Shown: positions 26,566 to 35,710, numbered from the stretch's first letter. The stretch is 64,000 nt of DNA from an uncultured Rhodopila sp. (GCA_903932145.1 CAIZFE010000004.1:248001-312000), one strand, 5' to 3'. The notes: a model not told the origin generated them from the sequence alone. Translations and numbers: made by a program.

Positions 26566-27407
26566 GCCGGACCTCCACCGCGGCGCACCAGCAGGCCGCG
26601 CGCAGGGTCGTACGCCAGGATCGCTCCGACGGTAAACACCGTGGTCACGACCGCGACCACGATCAGCGCAACGATGTTGAGTTTGCCGTACAGGCTGAAC
26701 CGGATCAGCTCGATGCCATAGGTGAACGGATTAAGCCGGCAGACGAAATAAACCACCGGGCTGGATTGCTGAACCAGCCACAGCGGATACAGCGCCGAGG
26801 AGGCAAAAAACATCGGAAATATAACGAAGTTCATCACGCCAGCGAAATTCTCCAACTGCTTGATCAACGACGACAGCAGCATCCCGAGCGCTCCCAGCAT
26901 CAGCCCGACCAGCACGAGCGCGGGAAGGACGGTCAGGAATGCCCAGGGCGGCAGATCCACGCCCCACAGTGTGGCGACAATCAGGAACGCAAAGACTTGC
27001 AGGATGGACACCGTCGTGCTGGCCAAAAGTTTCGAAATCAGCAGGAACCAGCGCGGGAACGGGCTGACAAGCAGCATGCGCATGTTGCCCATCTCGCGAT
27101 CGTACACCATCGACAGGGACGACTGCATGCCGTTGAAAAGCTGGATCATCGCGATCAGGCCGGGCGTGACGTAGTCCTCGTACAGCACATACGTTTCATA
27201 TGGCGGAATGATGGAGACGCCGAGGATCTGACGAAAGCCGGCGGCGAAGATAAACAGCCAGACCAGCGGGCGCACCAGAGCCGAAACGAAATGTTCCCGT
27301 TGATGCACGAAACGCAGGCCCTCGCGCCACATGATGCCGCGCAGACAAATAAGATATTGTCCGATCGTGAAGCCCGGTGCCGGAGCGTCGAGAGTGAGAT
27401 CGCTCAT
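26562..27407 (-). CDS. pedC: ABC-2 type permease of the PQQ alcohol dehydrogenase system (PedC-like)
   Basis: A 281-residue protein with six membrane segments and the ABC-2 pattern ('REHFVSALVRPLVWLFIFA', 'VYDREMGNMRMLLVSPFPRW', 'YGIELIRFSLYG'). It is the membrane partner of the ATPase at 27634 and of the two exported proteins upstream; this four-gene set occurs beside PQQ alcohol dehydrogenases, and in Pseudomonas putida the PedA1A2BC system is needed for growth at low lanthanide levels. Its ATG overlaps the stop of a REP-borne 77-codon reading frame rather than the ATPase gene itself. Confidence 0.88.
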   Translation of the reverse strand: MSDLTLDAPAPGFTIGQYLICLRGIMWREGLRFVHQREHFVSALVRPLVWLFIFAAGFRQILGVSIIPPYETYVLYEDYVTPGLIAMIQLFNGMQSSLSMVYDREMGNMRMLLVSPFPRWFLLISKLLASTTVSILQVFAFLIVATLWGVDLPPWAFLTVLPALVLVGLMLGALGMLLSSLIKQLENFAGVMNFVIFPMFFASSALYPLWLVQQSSPVVYFVCRLNPFTYGIELIRFSLYGKLNIVALIVVAVVTTVFTVGAILAYDPARGLLVRRGGGPA

Positions 27408-27637
27408 TGGCTGTCGCCCATCGAGTTTTCGCCGATGTCCCTCTTCTCATGGCCGGGCTTGGCCCCATAGGCATCAGGATAAGCCGCCGGGTGGCGAGGA
27501 TTTGCCCCTTCGTCATGACCGGGCTTGGCCCGGTCACCCGGGACTTTGCTCGGCGCGGCATATGAAGTCGTGGGTGGCCGGGCCAAGCCCGGCCATGACG
27601 AAACTGACGTGACACCGGCCGCCAGAAGGTCGCTCAT
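27404..27637 (-). other. 77-codon reading frame made of REP DNA, bridging two ATGA junctions
   Basis: The frame starts in ATGA overlap with the stop of the ABC ATPase gene and ends in ATGA overlap with the start of the permease gene. It begins 'MSDLLAAG', echoing the permease start 'MSDLTLD', and the rest ('SWPGLARP', 'GDRAKPGHDEG', 'GAKPGHEK') is translated REP palindrome. It has no domain. It probably has no function as a protein but would keep ribosomes moving from ATPase to permease. Confidence 0.6.
27447..27600. repeat. Three REP-like palindromes, copies 3-5
   Basis: Copies at 27447-27469 (TCATGGCCGGG core), 27511-27540 (TGACCGGG / CCCGGTCA) and 27572-27600 (opposite direction, ending GGCCATGACG). 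They fill the 226 bases between the ABC ATPase and permease genes, in an operon where all other junctions from 30667 to 24095 overlap. Confidence 0.85.
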
Positions 27638-28380
27638 GCTGCTTCGCGCTCCCCGGCGCCTTCGGTCAGCGACGCGAATGCGGCGCGCAGCGTATCCACG
27701 CCAGCCGTCGCGACGACATCGCTGACAATGCCCCGCGCCATCGATCTTCCCTTATGCAGCACCAACAAATGGTCGCTCGGTTCGATCTCATCCAGCAGAT
27801 GCGTCGTCCACAACACGCCCACCCCACGGTCCCGCACCAATGCCCGGACATGCGTGACTATCGCGAGCTTGGAAGCAATATCCAACCCCACTGTCGGCTC
27901 ATCCAGAACCAGCAGGCGCGGGGCATGCAGCAGCGCACGCGCGATCTCCACCCGCCGCATCTGGCCACCCGACAAATTGCGTGCCTTGTCACGTGCCCGA
28001 TCCGCCATATCCACATCCGTCAGCGCTTCGGTGGCGCGCCGCCGCGCCTCGCGTCCGCCGATCCCGTGCAACGAGGCATGGAACAGCAGGTTCTCCATCA
28101 CCGACAGATCCATATCCAGCGTGCGGGCCTGAAACACCACGCCCAGGCGGCGCAACGCCTCTCCAGGCTGGCGATCAATACGATACCCGAGCACACTGAT
28201 GGTGCCGCTTTGTGTATCGAACAGACGGGTGATCAGCGACAGCAGCGTCGTCTTGCCCGCACCGTTCAATCCGAGAACGGCGGTGAACTGTCCTTGCGGA
28301 ACCGTCAGAGACACGTCATTCAGCACGCGGCGCGTGCCATAGGCGTGGCTGACGCCTTCAACCGACAAAGCCGCGGTCAT
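27634..28380 (-). CDS. pedB: ABC ATPase of the PQQ alcohol dehydrogenase system (PedB-like)
   Basis: A 248-residue ATPase: Walker A 'GLNGAGKTT', signature 'LSGGQMRRVEIARAL', Walker B 'LLVLDEPTVGLD', switch His in 'LWTTHLLDEIE'. It is of the DrrA/NodI-like class that pairs with ABC-2 permeases. It overlaps the beta-propeller gene upstream by ATGA. The set with binding protein and propeller protein is specific to PQQ alcohol dehydrogenase loci. Confidence 0.92.
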   Translation of the reverse strand: MTAALSVEGVSHAYGTRRVLNDVSLTVPQGQFTAVLGLNGAGKTTLLSLITRLFDTQSGTISVLGYRIDRQPGEALRRLGVVFQARTLDMDLSVMENLLFHASLHGIGGREARRRATEALTDVDMADRARDKARNLSGGQMRRVEIARALLHAPRLLVLDEPTVGLDIASKLAIVTHVRALVRDRGVGVLWTTHLLDEIEPSDHLLVLHKGRSMARGIVSDVVATAGVDTLRAAFASLTEGAGEREAA

Positions 28381-29450
28381 TGTGCTGACACGACGACGCC
28401 CCAGGGCAGCCGTCCGACCTGAATCGACTTGATCACCTTGCGGGACGCCACATCAATAACCGAAACATCATTGGACAGTCCGTTGGTGACAAGCAGATAT
28501 TTCTCATCCGGGGTGAATGCCATCTGCCACACGCGCTGACCGACCAGCAGGTATTTCTCTACCTCGTCCGTTTTGGCGTTTACCACCGCGACACGATTGG
28601 CCGGGCCAAGCGCCACGAAAGCCGTCGTGTCATCCTTGGTGAAACGAATACCGACCGGCTGGATCGCCTCGGCCCGCAAGCCCTGGATTTCGAAATGGAT
28701 CTTCTTGCGGACCACGTGCTTAACCGGATCGATCGTGCTGACGGTGCCGCCGAGTTCCGACGAAACCCACAGTTCCGACCCGTCATGTTTGAATTCGGCA
28801 ATGCGCGGACGCGAATCGACCAGGACCTGTGCGACCACCTGATGCGTGGCGACGTCGATGAAATGCGCCATGTTGGTGGTTTCAGAGGTATTGACGACAA
28901 TCTTCCCGTCGGGGCTGACCGCGATGCCCTCCGGTTCCACCCCGGTCGGAATTTTCGCCAGCACTTTGCGGGTCGGCACGTCGATGACGGTAACCATCTC
29001 GTCATTTTCGTTCGACACGAACAGCGGATTTCCCGACTTCCCAAGAGCGAAGGTTTCCGGATCGCCACCGGACGGCAACTCGCCGACGATCTGCAAGGTC
29101 GCGACATCGATCATTTGCACGGTGTCATCATCGCTGGCGCACACCAGCAGGAATTTGCCATCCGGCGTCAGCGCAATTCCGCGCGGGCGCTGACCGACCT
29201 CGATCGTCTTGACGGTCTTCATCGCGTCAAGATCGATGACGCTGATGGTGTTGTCACGTTCGTTACTAACGTAAGCCGTCAATGCATGCGCTTGAACGGG
29301 CAGCGCCAACAAGGCCAGTCCCCCCATCGTCATGGCCCGGCTTGTCCGGGCCACCCGTGGCGTTACCGTCATGGCATAGGTGGCCCGGATAAGCCGGACC
29401 GTGACGGGAAGGGGCGAAGGCAAAGACAGTATAATGTCTCGCAATGTCAT
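28377..29450 (-). CDS. pedA2: YVTN-type beta-propeller protein of the PQQ system (PedA2-like), REP in its leader
   Basis: A 357-residue exported beta-propeller. From residue 57 it has repeated units such as 'AYVSNERDNTISVIDLDAM', 'PRGIALTPDGKFLLV' and 'PEGIAVSPDGKIVVN', about seven blades. The family is the PQQ-dependent catabolism-associated propeller that sits with PedA1/B/C. The start at 29450 is fixed by an ATGA overlap with the upstream gene, giving 'MTLRDIILSLPSPLP'. Residues of about 15-41 are encoded by two REP palindromes, and only then does the hydrophobic part 'GGLALLALPVQAHA' of the signal peptide follow. Export may use an internal ATG at 29333 instead. Confidence 0.82.
   Translation of the reverse strand: MTLRDIILSLPSPLPVTVRLIRATYAMTVTPRVARTSRAMTMGGLALLALPVQAHALTAYVSNERDNTISVIDLDAMKTVKTIEVGQRPRGIALTPDGKFLLVCASDDDTVQMIDVATLQIVGELPSGGDPETFALGKSGNPLFVSNENDEMVTVIDVPTRKVLAKIPTGVEPEGIAVSPDGKIVVNTSETTNMAHFIDVATHQVVAQVLVDSRPRIAEFKHDGSELWVSSELGGTVSTIDPVKHVVRKKIHFEIQGLRAEAIQPVGIRFTKDDTTAFVALGPANRVAVVNAKTDEVEKYLLVGQRVWQMAFTPDEKYLLVTNGLSNDVSVIDVASRKVIKSIQVGRLPWGVVVSAQ
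29328..29407. repeat. Two REP-like palindromes inside a coding region, copies 6-7
   Basis: ATGGCCCGG / CCGGGCCAC around CTTGT at 29328-29356, and a longer imperfect copy at 29366-29407 bounded by CCGTCA and TGACGG. The pair lies in frame within the 5' part of the propeller gene, between the first residues and the hydrophobic core of the signal peptide. Confidence 0.85.
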
Positions 29451-30667
29451 TGTAATTTGCACTTCGTTTCGGGCCGATCCACTCCCAGCGTGTCCAGTTC
29501 GGTCACCTGATGCAGAAAGCCCGGTTGCGGCGAGATTGAAACGACTGTGCGGCCGTCGGACAGCAGGATCGGTTGGCGTAACTGCAAATCCCAGTCGCGC
29601 AATGTCAGAAGCTGCCCCTTGTAGGCCGCGATCCCGAAGTCCGGACTTTTGATATAAGCGATCAACCGTTCGGGATCGGTACTGCCGGATCGCGTGGCGG
29701 CCTCGCCGATCATCCGAATGCCGGTCCACGCCTGCATATCCAGCGGCATCATCCGCCGGTTGAACAGTCGCACAAACCGATTCTGCAACTGGGTGCCACC
29801 CCAGGATTCACTGCTGGCATCCCAGGTCACCGGCTCCAGCCCGGCGGAGCCGGCCACCGGCCGGGCGTCCCAGGTACGAAAGGGGAGGTAACCAGCGAAG
29901 ACCTCGTTTTCGTCAGCGGCGATCAACACGTCGTAATCCGGCGCGCCCTGCGTCAGCACCGGCATCTGCTGCTGGGTCTGCACGACGCCCGAGTCAGTCT
30001 GCCGCGACCCGCCGGTGTCCGCGCTGACTTTCTCCTGCACGATCTTCGCCCCGAACCGCTTGGCCGAGCGGCGGTACGCCTCGGCCAACAATTGATCCTG
30101 CGGATACGAACCCACGATCAACAGCCACCGCGTCCATTTCTTCCAGACCAGGTATTGGGCCAACGCGTCGGCCAGCATGCTGCGCGTCGGCGCGACATGG
30201 ATCAGGTTGCCGCGGCAATCCTGCTGCCGCAACGAATCGTCCGGCGCGGCCAGATTAATCAGCGTGATGCCATGCGCCCGCGCCGCATCCGCCAGGGTCA
30301 GCACGCCCTCCACCGGCAGGTCGGTCATCACGAACCGAACCCCCTGCCCCACGAGCTTATCCAGCGCAGCCGGCAAATCGGCTCCCTTGCGCACCGGCAC
30401 ATCAATCAATTCGAAGGTTTGCCCGACCGCCGCTCCGGTCGTGTTGGTATCATCCAACGCAAGTTTGGCACCCGCCAGACCCGCGTCCGGAGTCGGTTGG
30501 TCCAACAGCGAGATCATCGGGTGGCGCACCATGGTGCGGATGTAGCCGATACGAAGCGGCGCGACGTCCGCGCGGGCATGCGGCGCAGCAAGCGCGCCGG
30601 CCAGCAGCGTACCGATAACACCGCGCCGGCTGATGCCGTTACGCACACTCAACATTGGACGTTCCAT
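29447..30667 (-). CDS. pedA1: ABC-type binding protein of the PQQ alcohol dehydrogenase system (PedA1-like)
   Basis: A 406-residue exported protein. The leader 'MERPMLSVRNGISRRGVIGT' followed by 'LLAGALAAPHARA' has a twin-arginine pattern. The body is a periplasmic binding fold of the branched-chain amino acid (LivJ) type: 'LRIGYIRTMVRHP', 'GAKLALDDTNTTGAAVGQ', 'GVRFVMTDLPVEGVLTLAD'. This special subfamily is found with PQQ alcohol dehydrogenases. It ends in ATGA overlap with the propeller gene. ATG 30667 was preferred over 30703 since the earlier start adds a polar leader. In P. putida the system has been tied to lanthanide supply; the true ligand is not established by sequence. Confidence 0.85.
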   Translation of the reverse strand: MERPMLSVRNGISRRGVIGTLLAGALAAPHARADVAPLRIGYIRTMVRHPMISLLDQPTPDAGLAGAKLALDDTNTTGAAVGQTFELIDVPVRKGADLPAALDKLVGQGVRFVMTDLPVEGVLTLADAARAHGITLINLAAPDDSLRQQDCRGNLIHVAPTRSMLADALAQYLVWKKWTRWLLIVGSYPQDQLLAEAYRRSAKRFGAKIVQEKVSADTGGSRQTDSGVVQTQQQMPVLTQGAPDYDVLIAADENEVFAGYLPFRTWDARPVAGSAGLEPVTWDASSESWGGTQLQNRFVRLFNRRMMPLDMQAWTGIRMIGEAATRSGSTDPERLIAYIKSPDFGIAAYKGQLLTLRDWDLQLRQPILLSDGRTVVSISPQPGFLHQVTELDTLGVDRPETKCKLQ

Positions 30668-30711
30668 CGTGGCTTTCGTAGTGAAATCACCCGCCGGCCA
30701 CAAGCGGCTGA

Positions 30712-31095
30712 CTATGAAACCCCGTTTAGCGGCGGTCCCGCGGCTTCCAGTTCCGCCACTTCCTCGTCGGTAAACAATCGCGACCGGGTCAGAAAGCGGA
30801 CGCCTTCAGGCGCTTCCAGGGAAAACCCCGACCCGCGGCCCTTGACGACATCAATGATAAGCTGCGTGTGCTTCCAGTAGTCGAACTGCGCCGCGCCCAT
30901 GAAAAACTGGCAGCCGGCCACATCGCCCAACAAAACGTCCTGGCCGCCGGTACGGAACTCACCCAGCGCGTAACACATCGGGGCACTGCCATCGCAGCAA
31001 CCACCGGACTGGTGAAACATCAACGGTCCGTGGCTCGCGCGCAGACGATCGACAACAGCTTCTGCGGCAGGCGTCATCAACACGCGTTCGGTCAT
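30712..31095 (-). CDS. DUF779 family protein
   Basis: A 127-residue protein with 'LMFHQSGGCCDGSAPMCY', a Cys-rich block that may bind a metal, and 'GDVAGCQFFMGAAQFDYWKH'. DUF779 proteins are usually encoded directly next to acetaldehyde/aldehyde dehydrogenases, as here (82 bases after that gene). The function is unknown; a role in aldehyde handling or metal delivery is possible. The start ATG 31095 follows the family length. Confidence 0.88.
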   Translation of the reverse strand: MTERVLMTPAAEAVVDRLRASHGPLMFHQSGGCCDGSAPMCYALGEFRTGGQDVLLGDVAGCQFFMGAAQFDYWKHTQLIIDVVKGRGSGFSLEAPEGVRFLTRSRLFTDEEVAELEAAGPPLNGVS

Positions 31096-31177
31096 AGCAC
31101 CCGCTCCAATACGAACGACAACCGGGACGCACACATGCGTCCCGGCCCGTTCCGTCGTCGAAGAAGCCCGCCTGGTG

Positions 31178-32698
31178 TTAGAAGAAGCCCAGGGCGTTCG
31201 GGCTGTAGCTGACCAGCATATTCTTCGTCTGCTGGTAGTGGTCAAGCATCATCTTGTGGTTCTCACGGCCGATGCCGGAGGCCTTATAACCACCGAACGC
31301 GGCGTGCGCCGGATACAGATGGTAGCAGTTGGTCCAAACGCGACCGGCCTGAATGCCCCGGCCGAAATTATAGGCACGCGTGCCATCGCGGGTCCACACG
31401 CCGGAACCCAGGCCGTACAAGGTGTCGTTCGCGATCGCCATGGCGTCGGCATCGTCCTTGAAGGTCGTGACCGACACGACCGGCCCAAAGATCTCTTCCT
31501 GGAACACGCGCATCTTGTTGTTGCCTTCGAACACCGTCGGCTCAACGTAGTAGCCTTCGGCATTGTCGCCCGCGTGGATCTTGCGATTGCCACCGGCCAA
31601 TACCTTCGCACCTTCCTGACGGCCGATGTCCATGTAGGACAGGATCTTCTCAAGCTGGTCGTTGGACGCCTGCGCACCGATCATCGTCGCGGAGTCGAAC
31701 GGATTGCCCTGAACGATCTTCGCCACCCGAGCCAGCGCACGCTCCATGAAGCGGTCGTAGATGCTCTCGTGGATCAGTGCTCGGCTTGGGCAGGTGCAGA
31801 CCTCGCCCTGGTTCAGCGCGAACATCGTGAAGCCTTCAAGCGCCTTGTCGAAGAACGCATCGTCTTCGTTCATCACGTCGGCGAAGAAGATGTTCGGCGA
31901 CTTGCCGCCCAGTTCCAGCGTGCACGGAATGATGTTTTCCGAGGCATACTGCATGATCAGACGGCCCGTGGTCGTCTCGCCGGTAAAGGCGATCTTGGCG
32001 ATCCGCTTGCTGGTCGCCAGCGGCTTGCCGGCTTCGATGCCGAAACCGTTGACGACGTTGATAACACCGGCCGGCAACAGGTCGGCGATGATCTCCATCA
32101 GAATCAGGATGCTCAGCGGCGTCTGTTCGGCGGGCTTCAGAACCACGCAGTTACCAGCGGCCAGCGCCGGCGCCAGTTTCCACACGGCCATCAATAGAGG
32201 AAAATTCCAGGGAATGATCTGGCCGACAACGCCCAGCGGTTCATGAAAGTGATACGCGACAGTGGTGCTGTCGATCTCGCAGGTGCTGCCTTCCTGGGCG
32301 CGGATCACGCCGGCGAAATAACGGAAATGGTCGATCGCCAGCGGCAGATCGGCATGCGTCGTCTCGCGGATAGGCTTGCCGTTATCCAGCGTCTCGACCA
32401 ACGCCAGGGTCGCGAGCTTCTCTTCCATACGGTCGGCGATCTTGTTCAGGACGATCGCACGCTGTGCATACGATGCACTGCCCCATGCATCCTTCGCGGC
32501 ATGTGCCGCATCAAGCGCCAGCTCGATGTCTTCGCTGGTGGAACGGGCGACGGTGCAGACCACCTTGCCGTTGACCGGGGAGACGTTGTCGAAATACTGG
32601 CCGCGGACGGGGGGTACCCACTTGCCGCCGATGAAGTTGTCGTATTGCTTACGAATCGATACCGCGCGCGCGAGCTCGCTCAGGGCTTTCTCAACCAT
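31178..32698 (-). CDS. NAD(P)-dependent aldehyde dehydrogenase (ExaC/PedI-like)
   Basis: A 506-residue cytoplasmic enzyme of the aldehyde dehydrogenase superfamily. Catalytic Cys301 lies in '[11 protein letters not shown]' and the general base Glu in '[10 protein letters not shown]'; cofactor motifs '[19 protein letters not shown]' and '[10 protein letters not shown]' are present. It would oxidise the aldehyde made by the alcohol dehydrogenase to the acid. The start is ATG 32698 with GGAGAG upstream; a GTG two codons earlier is less likely. The C-terminal '[10 protein letters not shown]' is typical of the ExaC/AcoD group. Confidence 0.95.
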   Translation of the reverse strand: MVEKALSELARAVSIRKQYDNFIGGKWVPPVRGQYFDNVSPVNGKVVCTVARSTSEDIELALDAAHAAKDAWGSASYAQRAIVLNKIADRMEEKLATLALVETLDNGKPIRETTHADLPLAIDHFRYFAGVIRAQEGSTCEIDSTTVAYHFHEPLGVVGQIIPWNFPLLMAVWKLAPALAAGNCVVLKPAEQTPLSILILMEIIADLLPAGVINVVNGFGIEAGKPLATSKRIAKIAFTGETTTGRLIMQYASENIIPCTLELGGKSPNIFFADVMNEDDAFFDKALEGFTMFALNQGEVCTCPSRALIHESIYDRFMERALARVAKIVQGNPFDSATMIGAQASNDQLEKILSYMDIGRQEGAKVLAGGNRKIHAGDNAEGYYVEPTVFEGNNKMRVFQEEIFGPVVSVTTFKDDADAMAIANDTLYGLGSGVWTRDGTRAYNFGRGIQAGRVWTNCYHLYPAHAAFGGYKASGIGRENHKMMLDHYQQTKNMLVSYSPNALGFF

Positions 32699-32757
32699 TT
32701 TCACTCTCCATGTGGGTTCCGCCGGCGCGTGGCCAGCGGTTGGACAACCAGAACGAC

Positions 32758-33999
32758 TCAGTCGTTCTGTATAGTGCTCAGGTAGGCATAGATTTTCTTG
32801 AAGTCGTCTTCAGTGAAGACCTTGCTCCAGTTCGGCATTCCCTTGGCGGGGCGGCCTTTGGTGACCGTCTCGTGGTAAACCGATTCCGTTTCATCACCAT
32901 AACGGTGATGCAGCAGGCGAAGATCGATCCGCTTGACCGATTGCACCGCATTGGGGCCATGACAATGCGAGCAGGTGCCATTGAAGATATGCTGACCGGC
33001 GGCGACGTCGTCAGCACTGGCGGCCTGTGCCGGCGCGGCGGCCGCGTCAGCCGGCGGTGCGGCCGGTTCAGCAACAGCTTCGGCCGGCGGCGATGCGGCA
33101 GGCGGCGATGCGGCAGGCGGGGCGGCGGCAGGCTGCTCCACCGTTTCACTTGTCTCCGCCAGCACGATCATCGAATCCGGCACGTCCCGCAGGCTCGCAA
33201 GGGCGACCGGCGGTTCGGTTGGCAGGCTATATTTCACCGCAAGCCGGGCGACGAGCGGATGCAGACCCTCCAGGACGTGATCGACCTGATCCCGCAGATC
33301 CTCGTTGGCCCTGGCAAATCCGACTTTCACCGGATACTGCATGCCGTCGCCGGCAATCGGGGTCACCTGATAAGCGCCATGGTATGCCGTCGCATTCAGG
33401 TAACCGGCGGTCGGCCCCCAAATAAACGCCACATCCACTTCGTGGTGATCCAAGGCCGTGGCAGCATCCTCGGGGTTGAGGAACGTGACCGACCGAATGT
33501 CATCCCGTGTCGCCACAAGCATCTGCGGCGGGGTCGAAAACTGCACGGCCACGCTTTTGCCGGCGAGGTCGGACAGCTTTGTTATGTGGGCATCGGCGCG
33601 CGCCATGATGGCATAGCCGATGTGAAGGAAAGGTTTCGAATAGACCACTTTTGGTCCCATGAAACCCTTGACGCCGGGAAGACCAACATAGACGTCACAC
33701 GTCTTGGCCAGTAAAGTCGTGCGAACCGTGAATTTTCCGAAGTAACTGAGCGACCACACCGGCTCGTATGTCCGGCCGAGCGCTTGCGCGATCTGCTGGC
33801 CAAGTTCGACGTACAGTCCAGGCGTCCCGGGTTTGGCACTGCTGAAGGGGAGGTCATCAGGGTCTGCACAAACCCGGAGCGTCTGAACCTCCGGCTGGTT
33901 CGGGGCCGGAACTTGCGCCCCGCCCCGAACCGGTGCCGCGAGGGCGACACCGGTGACGAGCGTTGCGGCGAGACGGCTGAAAGGCTGACTGCGCCGCAT
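32758..33999 (-). CDS. Fusion of quinoprotein-associated binding protein (XoxJ/PedG-like) and cytochrome c
   Basis: A 413-residue exported protein of two parts. After the signal peptide (1-28), residues of about 40-275 form a type 3 solute-binding fold with '[14 protein letters not shown]' and '[10 protein letters not shown]', the quinoprotein dehydrogenase-associated binding-protein family. A linker of some 45 residues rich in Ala, Pro and Glu follows. The last 95 residues are a c-type cytochrome with haem site C343-S-H-C346-H347 and a later Met in '[11 protein letters not shown]' as likely axial ligand, as in PedF-type cytochromes. It begins 4 bases after the dehydrogenase gene. The usual arrangement is two genes; the fusion would hold the electron acceptor at the enzyme. 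Confidence 0.88.
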   Translation of the reverse strand: MRRSQPFSRLAATLVTGVALAAPVRGGAQVPAPNQPEVQTLRVCADPDDLPFSSAKPGTPGLYVELGQQIAQALGRTYEPVWSLSYFGKFTVRTTLLAKTCDVYVGLPGVKGFMGPKVVYSKPFLHIGYAIMARADAHITKLSDLAGKSVAVQFSTPPQMLVATRDDIRSVTFLNPEDAATALDHHEVDVAFIWGPTAGYLNATAYHGAYQVTPIAGDGMQYPVKVGFARANEDLRDQVDHVLEGLHPLVARLAVKYSLPTEPPVALASLRDVPDSMIVLAETSETVEQPAAAPPAASPPAASPPAEAVAEPAAPPADAAAAPAQAASADDVAAGQHIFNGTCSHCHGPNAVQSVKRIDLRLLHHRYGDETESVYHETVTKGRPAKGMPNWSKVFTEDDFKKIYAYLSTIQND

Positions 34000-34003
34000 C
34001 GTA

Positions 34004-35710
34004 TTACTCCGAGAACACGAACAATGTGCCGCCTTCCGGGGAGGCATCGGTCATCAGCTTGCCGATATCGCCCAGGAACGCCGGGATGGTGGCGGTTCTG
34101 CCAGCCACGACCGCGACATACTGCTTGCCGTCGATCGAGTAGGAGATCGGGCCGGCGCCGATGCCGGTTCCGAGCTGCTGCTTCCACAGGTTGGCGCCGG
34201 TCTTGGCGTCAACCGCGTTGAAGTTGCCTTGCAGATCGCCGTAGAACACCAGATCGCCACCGGTTGCCAGCGTGCCGCCGTTGAACGGCAACGGCTGCTT
34301 GATGTGCCAAACCGCCTTCTGAGTGACCGGATCCCAGGCTTCGATGTCGCCCATATAGCCATCCGGGCCGGGCTTCGCCGGGAAGTCCTTACCCAGATAG
34401 AAGACGCCCTTCTTGTATTCGACGCCGGGTTCCTCGGACATGCTCATGCAGATATTGTTGGCGGGGATGTACACCAGGCCGGTCTTCGGGCTGTAGGACA
34501 TCGGCTGCCAGTTCTTGCCACCGATCAGGTTCGGACAGATGTCCGTGGCCGGATGGTTCGGGCCGGGACGCTTGTCGGCGATTTCCACCGGACGGCCGGT
34601 CTCCAAATCGATTTTCGACGCCCAGTTAGCGGGGACGAACTTCTCGGCGGAGATCAGCTTGCCGGTTTCGCGGTTCAGAACATAGAAGAAACCGTTACGA
34701 TTGGCTTGCATCAGCGCCGGGGTCACGACGCCCTTAATCTTCAGGTCGGTCAGCATCAGCTCGTTGACGCCGTCGAAATCCCAGGCGTCGGCCGGGGTCG
34801 CCTGGTAGGCCCACTTCATCGCACCGGTATCCGGGTCGATGGCAACGGTGGATGCCGTGTTCTTGTTGGTCAGCTTGCCGTAGTTGCTGTCGCCTGTGCT
34901 GCGGACACCCGTGGCCCATGGGCCGGGGTTGCTGGTGCCGTAGAATACGGTGTTGGTCTTCGGATCGTACGAGCCAACCAGCCATGCCACGCCGCCGCCA
35001 TGAACGGCGCTGTCGCCCTTCCAGCTGTCGCCGCCCGGCTCATTCGCCAAGGGAACAGTGAAGGTCTTCCAAACCTGCTTGCCGGTGTTGACGTCATAGG
35101 CCTGCAGGCTGCCGCGGGCGCCGTATTCGCCGCCGCCGAAGCCGGTGATGACCTTACCATGCACCACGATCGGCGGTGAGGTGATGACGGAACCCTGCTT
35201 GTAATCGACAACGGTGCTGACCCACAGCTCCTTGCCGGTCTTCGCATCGACCGCGGACAGCTTGCCGTCGAGACGGCCAACGAAGATCTTGCCGTCGGAG
35301 AACGTGACGCCACGGCTGTTCACGTCGCAGCAGGCATACTGCATGACATCGTCGGGGATGTCCGGCTCATACTGCCACTTCTTCGCGCCGGTCTTGGCGT
35401 CCAGGGCATAAACGTATTTCGGGCCGTTGGAGCTCGACACATACAGCGTGTCGCCGATGACGATCGGGGTTGCTTCGTTGGAGCGCAGCGAGGCCAGCGA
35501 GAAGGCATACGCCATCTTCAGCTTGGACACGTTCTTCGTGTTGATCTGGTCAAGCGGGCTGAAACGCGTGTTGTCCAGGCCCTTCCCGTAGGAGGCCCAA
35601 CCATTGGCATCCGCCTTGGCGGGTGCGTCAGCCGCTCGGGCCGGACCGAAGCCCGCGAGCATCGCACCGACCATCATGGCGCTGCTCAATAAACGGAATT
35701 TCGACGTCAT
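34004..35710 (-). CDS. PQQ-dependent alcohol dehydrogenase, predicted lanthanide type (ExaF/PedH/XoxF-like)
   Basis: A 568-residue periplasmic quinoprotein with signal peptide (cleaved near 'GPARA'). The eight-bladed propeller is marked by repeated 'TGKELWVS' and 'YALDAKTGAKKW' units. Vicinal Cys127-Cys128 ('YACCDV') are the disulfide pair next to PQQ. The active-site segment 'DAWDFDGVNE' carries catalytic Asp311 and, two residues on, Asp313; in lanthanide-dependent enzymes this extra Asp coordinates the metal, while calcium enzymes have Ala, Ser or Thr there. The enzyme would oxidise ethanol or other primary alcohols to aldehydes and pass electrons to the cytochrome encoded next. It opens the operon and has a motif shared with the TonB receptor promoter region about 96 bases upstream. 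Confidence 0.95.
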   Translation of the reverse strand: MTSKFRLLSSAMMVGAMLAGFGPARAADAPAKADANGWASYGKGLDNTRFSPLDQINTKNVSKLKMAYAFSLASLRSNEATPIVIGDTLYVSSSNGPKYVYALDAKTGAKKWQYEPDIPDDVMQYACCDVNSRGVTFSDGKIFVGRLDGKLSAVDAKTGKELWVSTVVDYKQGSVITSPPIVVHGKVITGFGGGEYGARGSLQAYDVNTGKQVWKTFTVPLANEPGGDSWKGDSAVHGGGVAWLVGSYDPKTNTVFYGTSNPGPWATGVRSTGDSNYGKLTNKNTASTVAIDPDTGAMKWAYQATPADAWDFDGVNELMLTDLKIKGVVTPALMQANRNGFFYVLNRETGKLISAEKFVPANWASKIDLETGRPVEIADKRPGPNHPATDICPNLIGGKNWQPMSYSPKTGLVYIPANNICMSMSEEPGVEYKKGVFYLGKDFPAKPGPDGYMGDIEAWDPVTQKAVWHIKQPLPFNGGTLATGGDLVFYGDLQGNFNAVDAKTGANLWKQQLGTGIGAGPISYSIDGKQYVAVVAGRTATIPAFLGDIGKLMTDASPEGGTLFVFSE

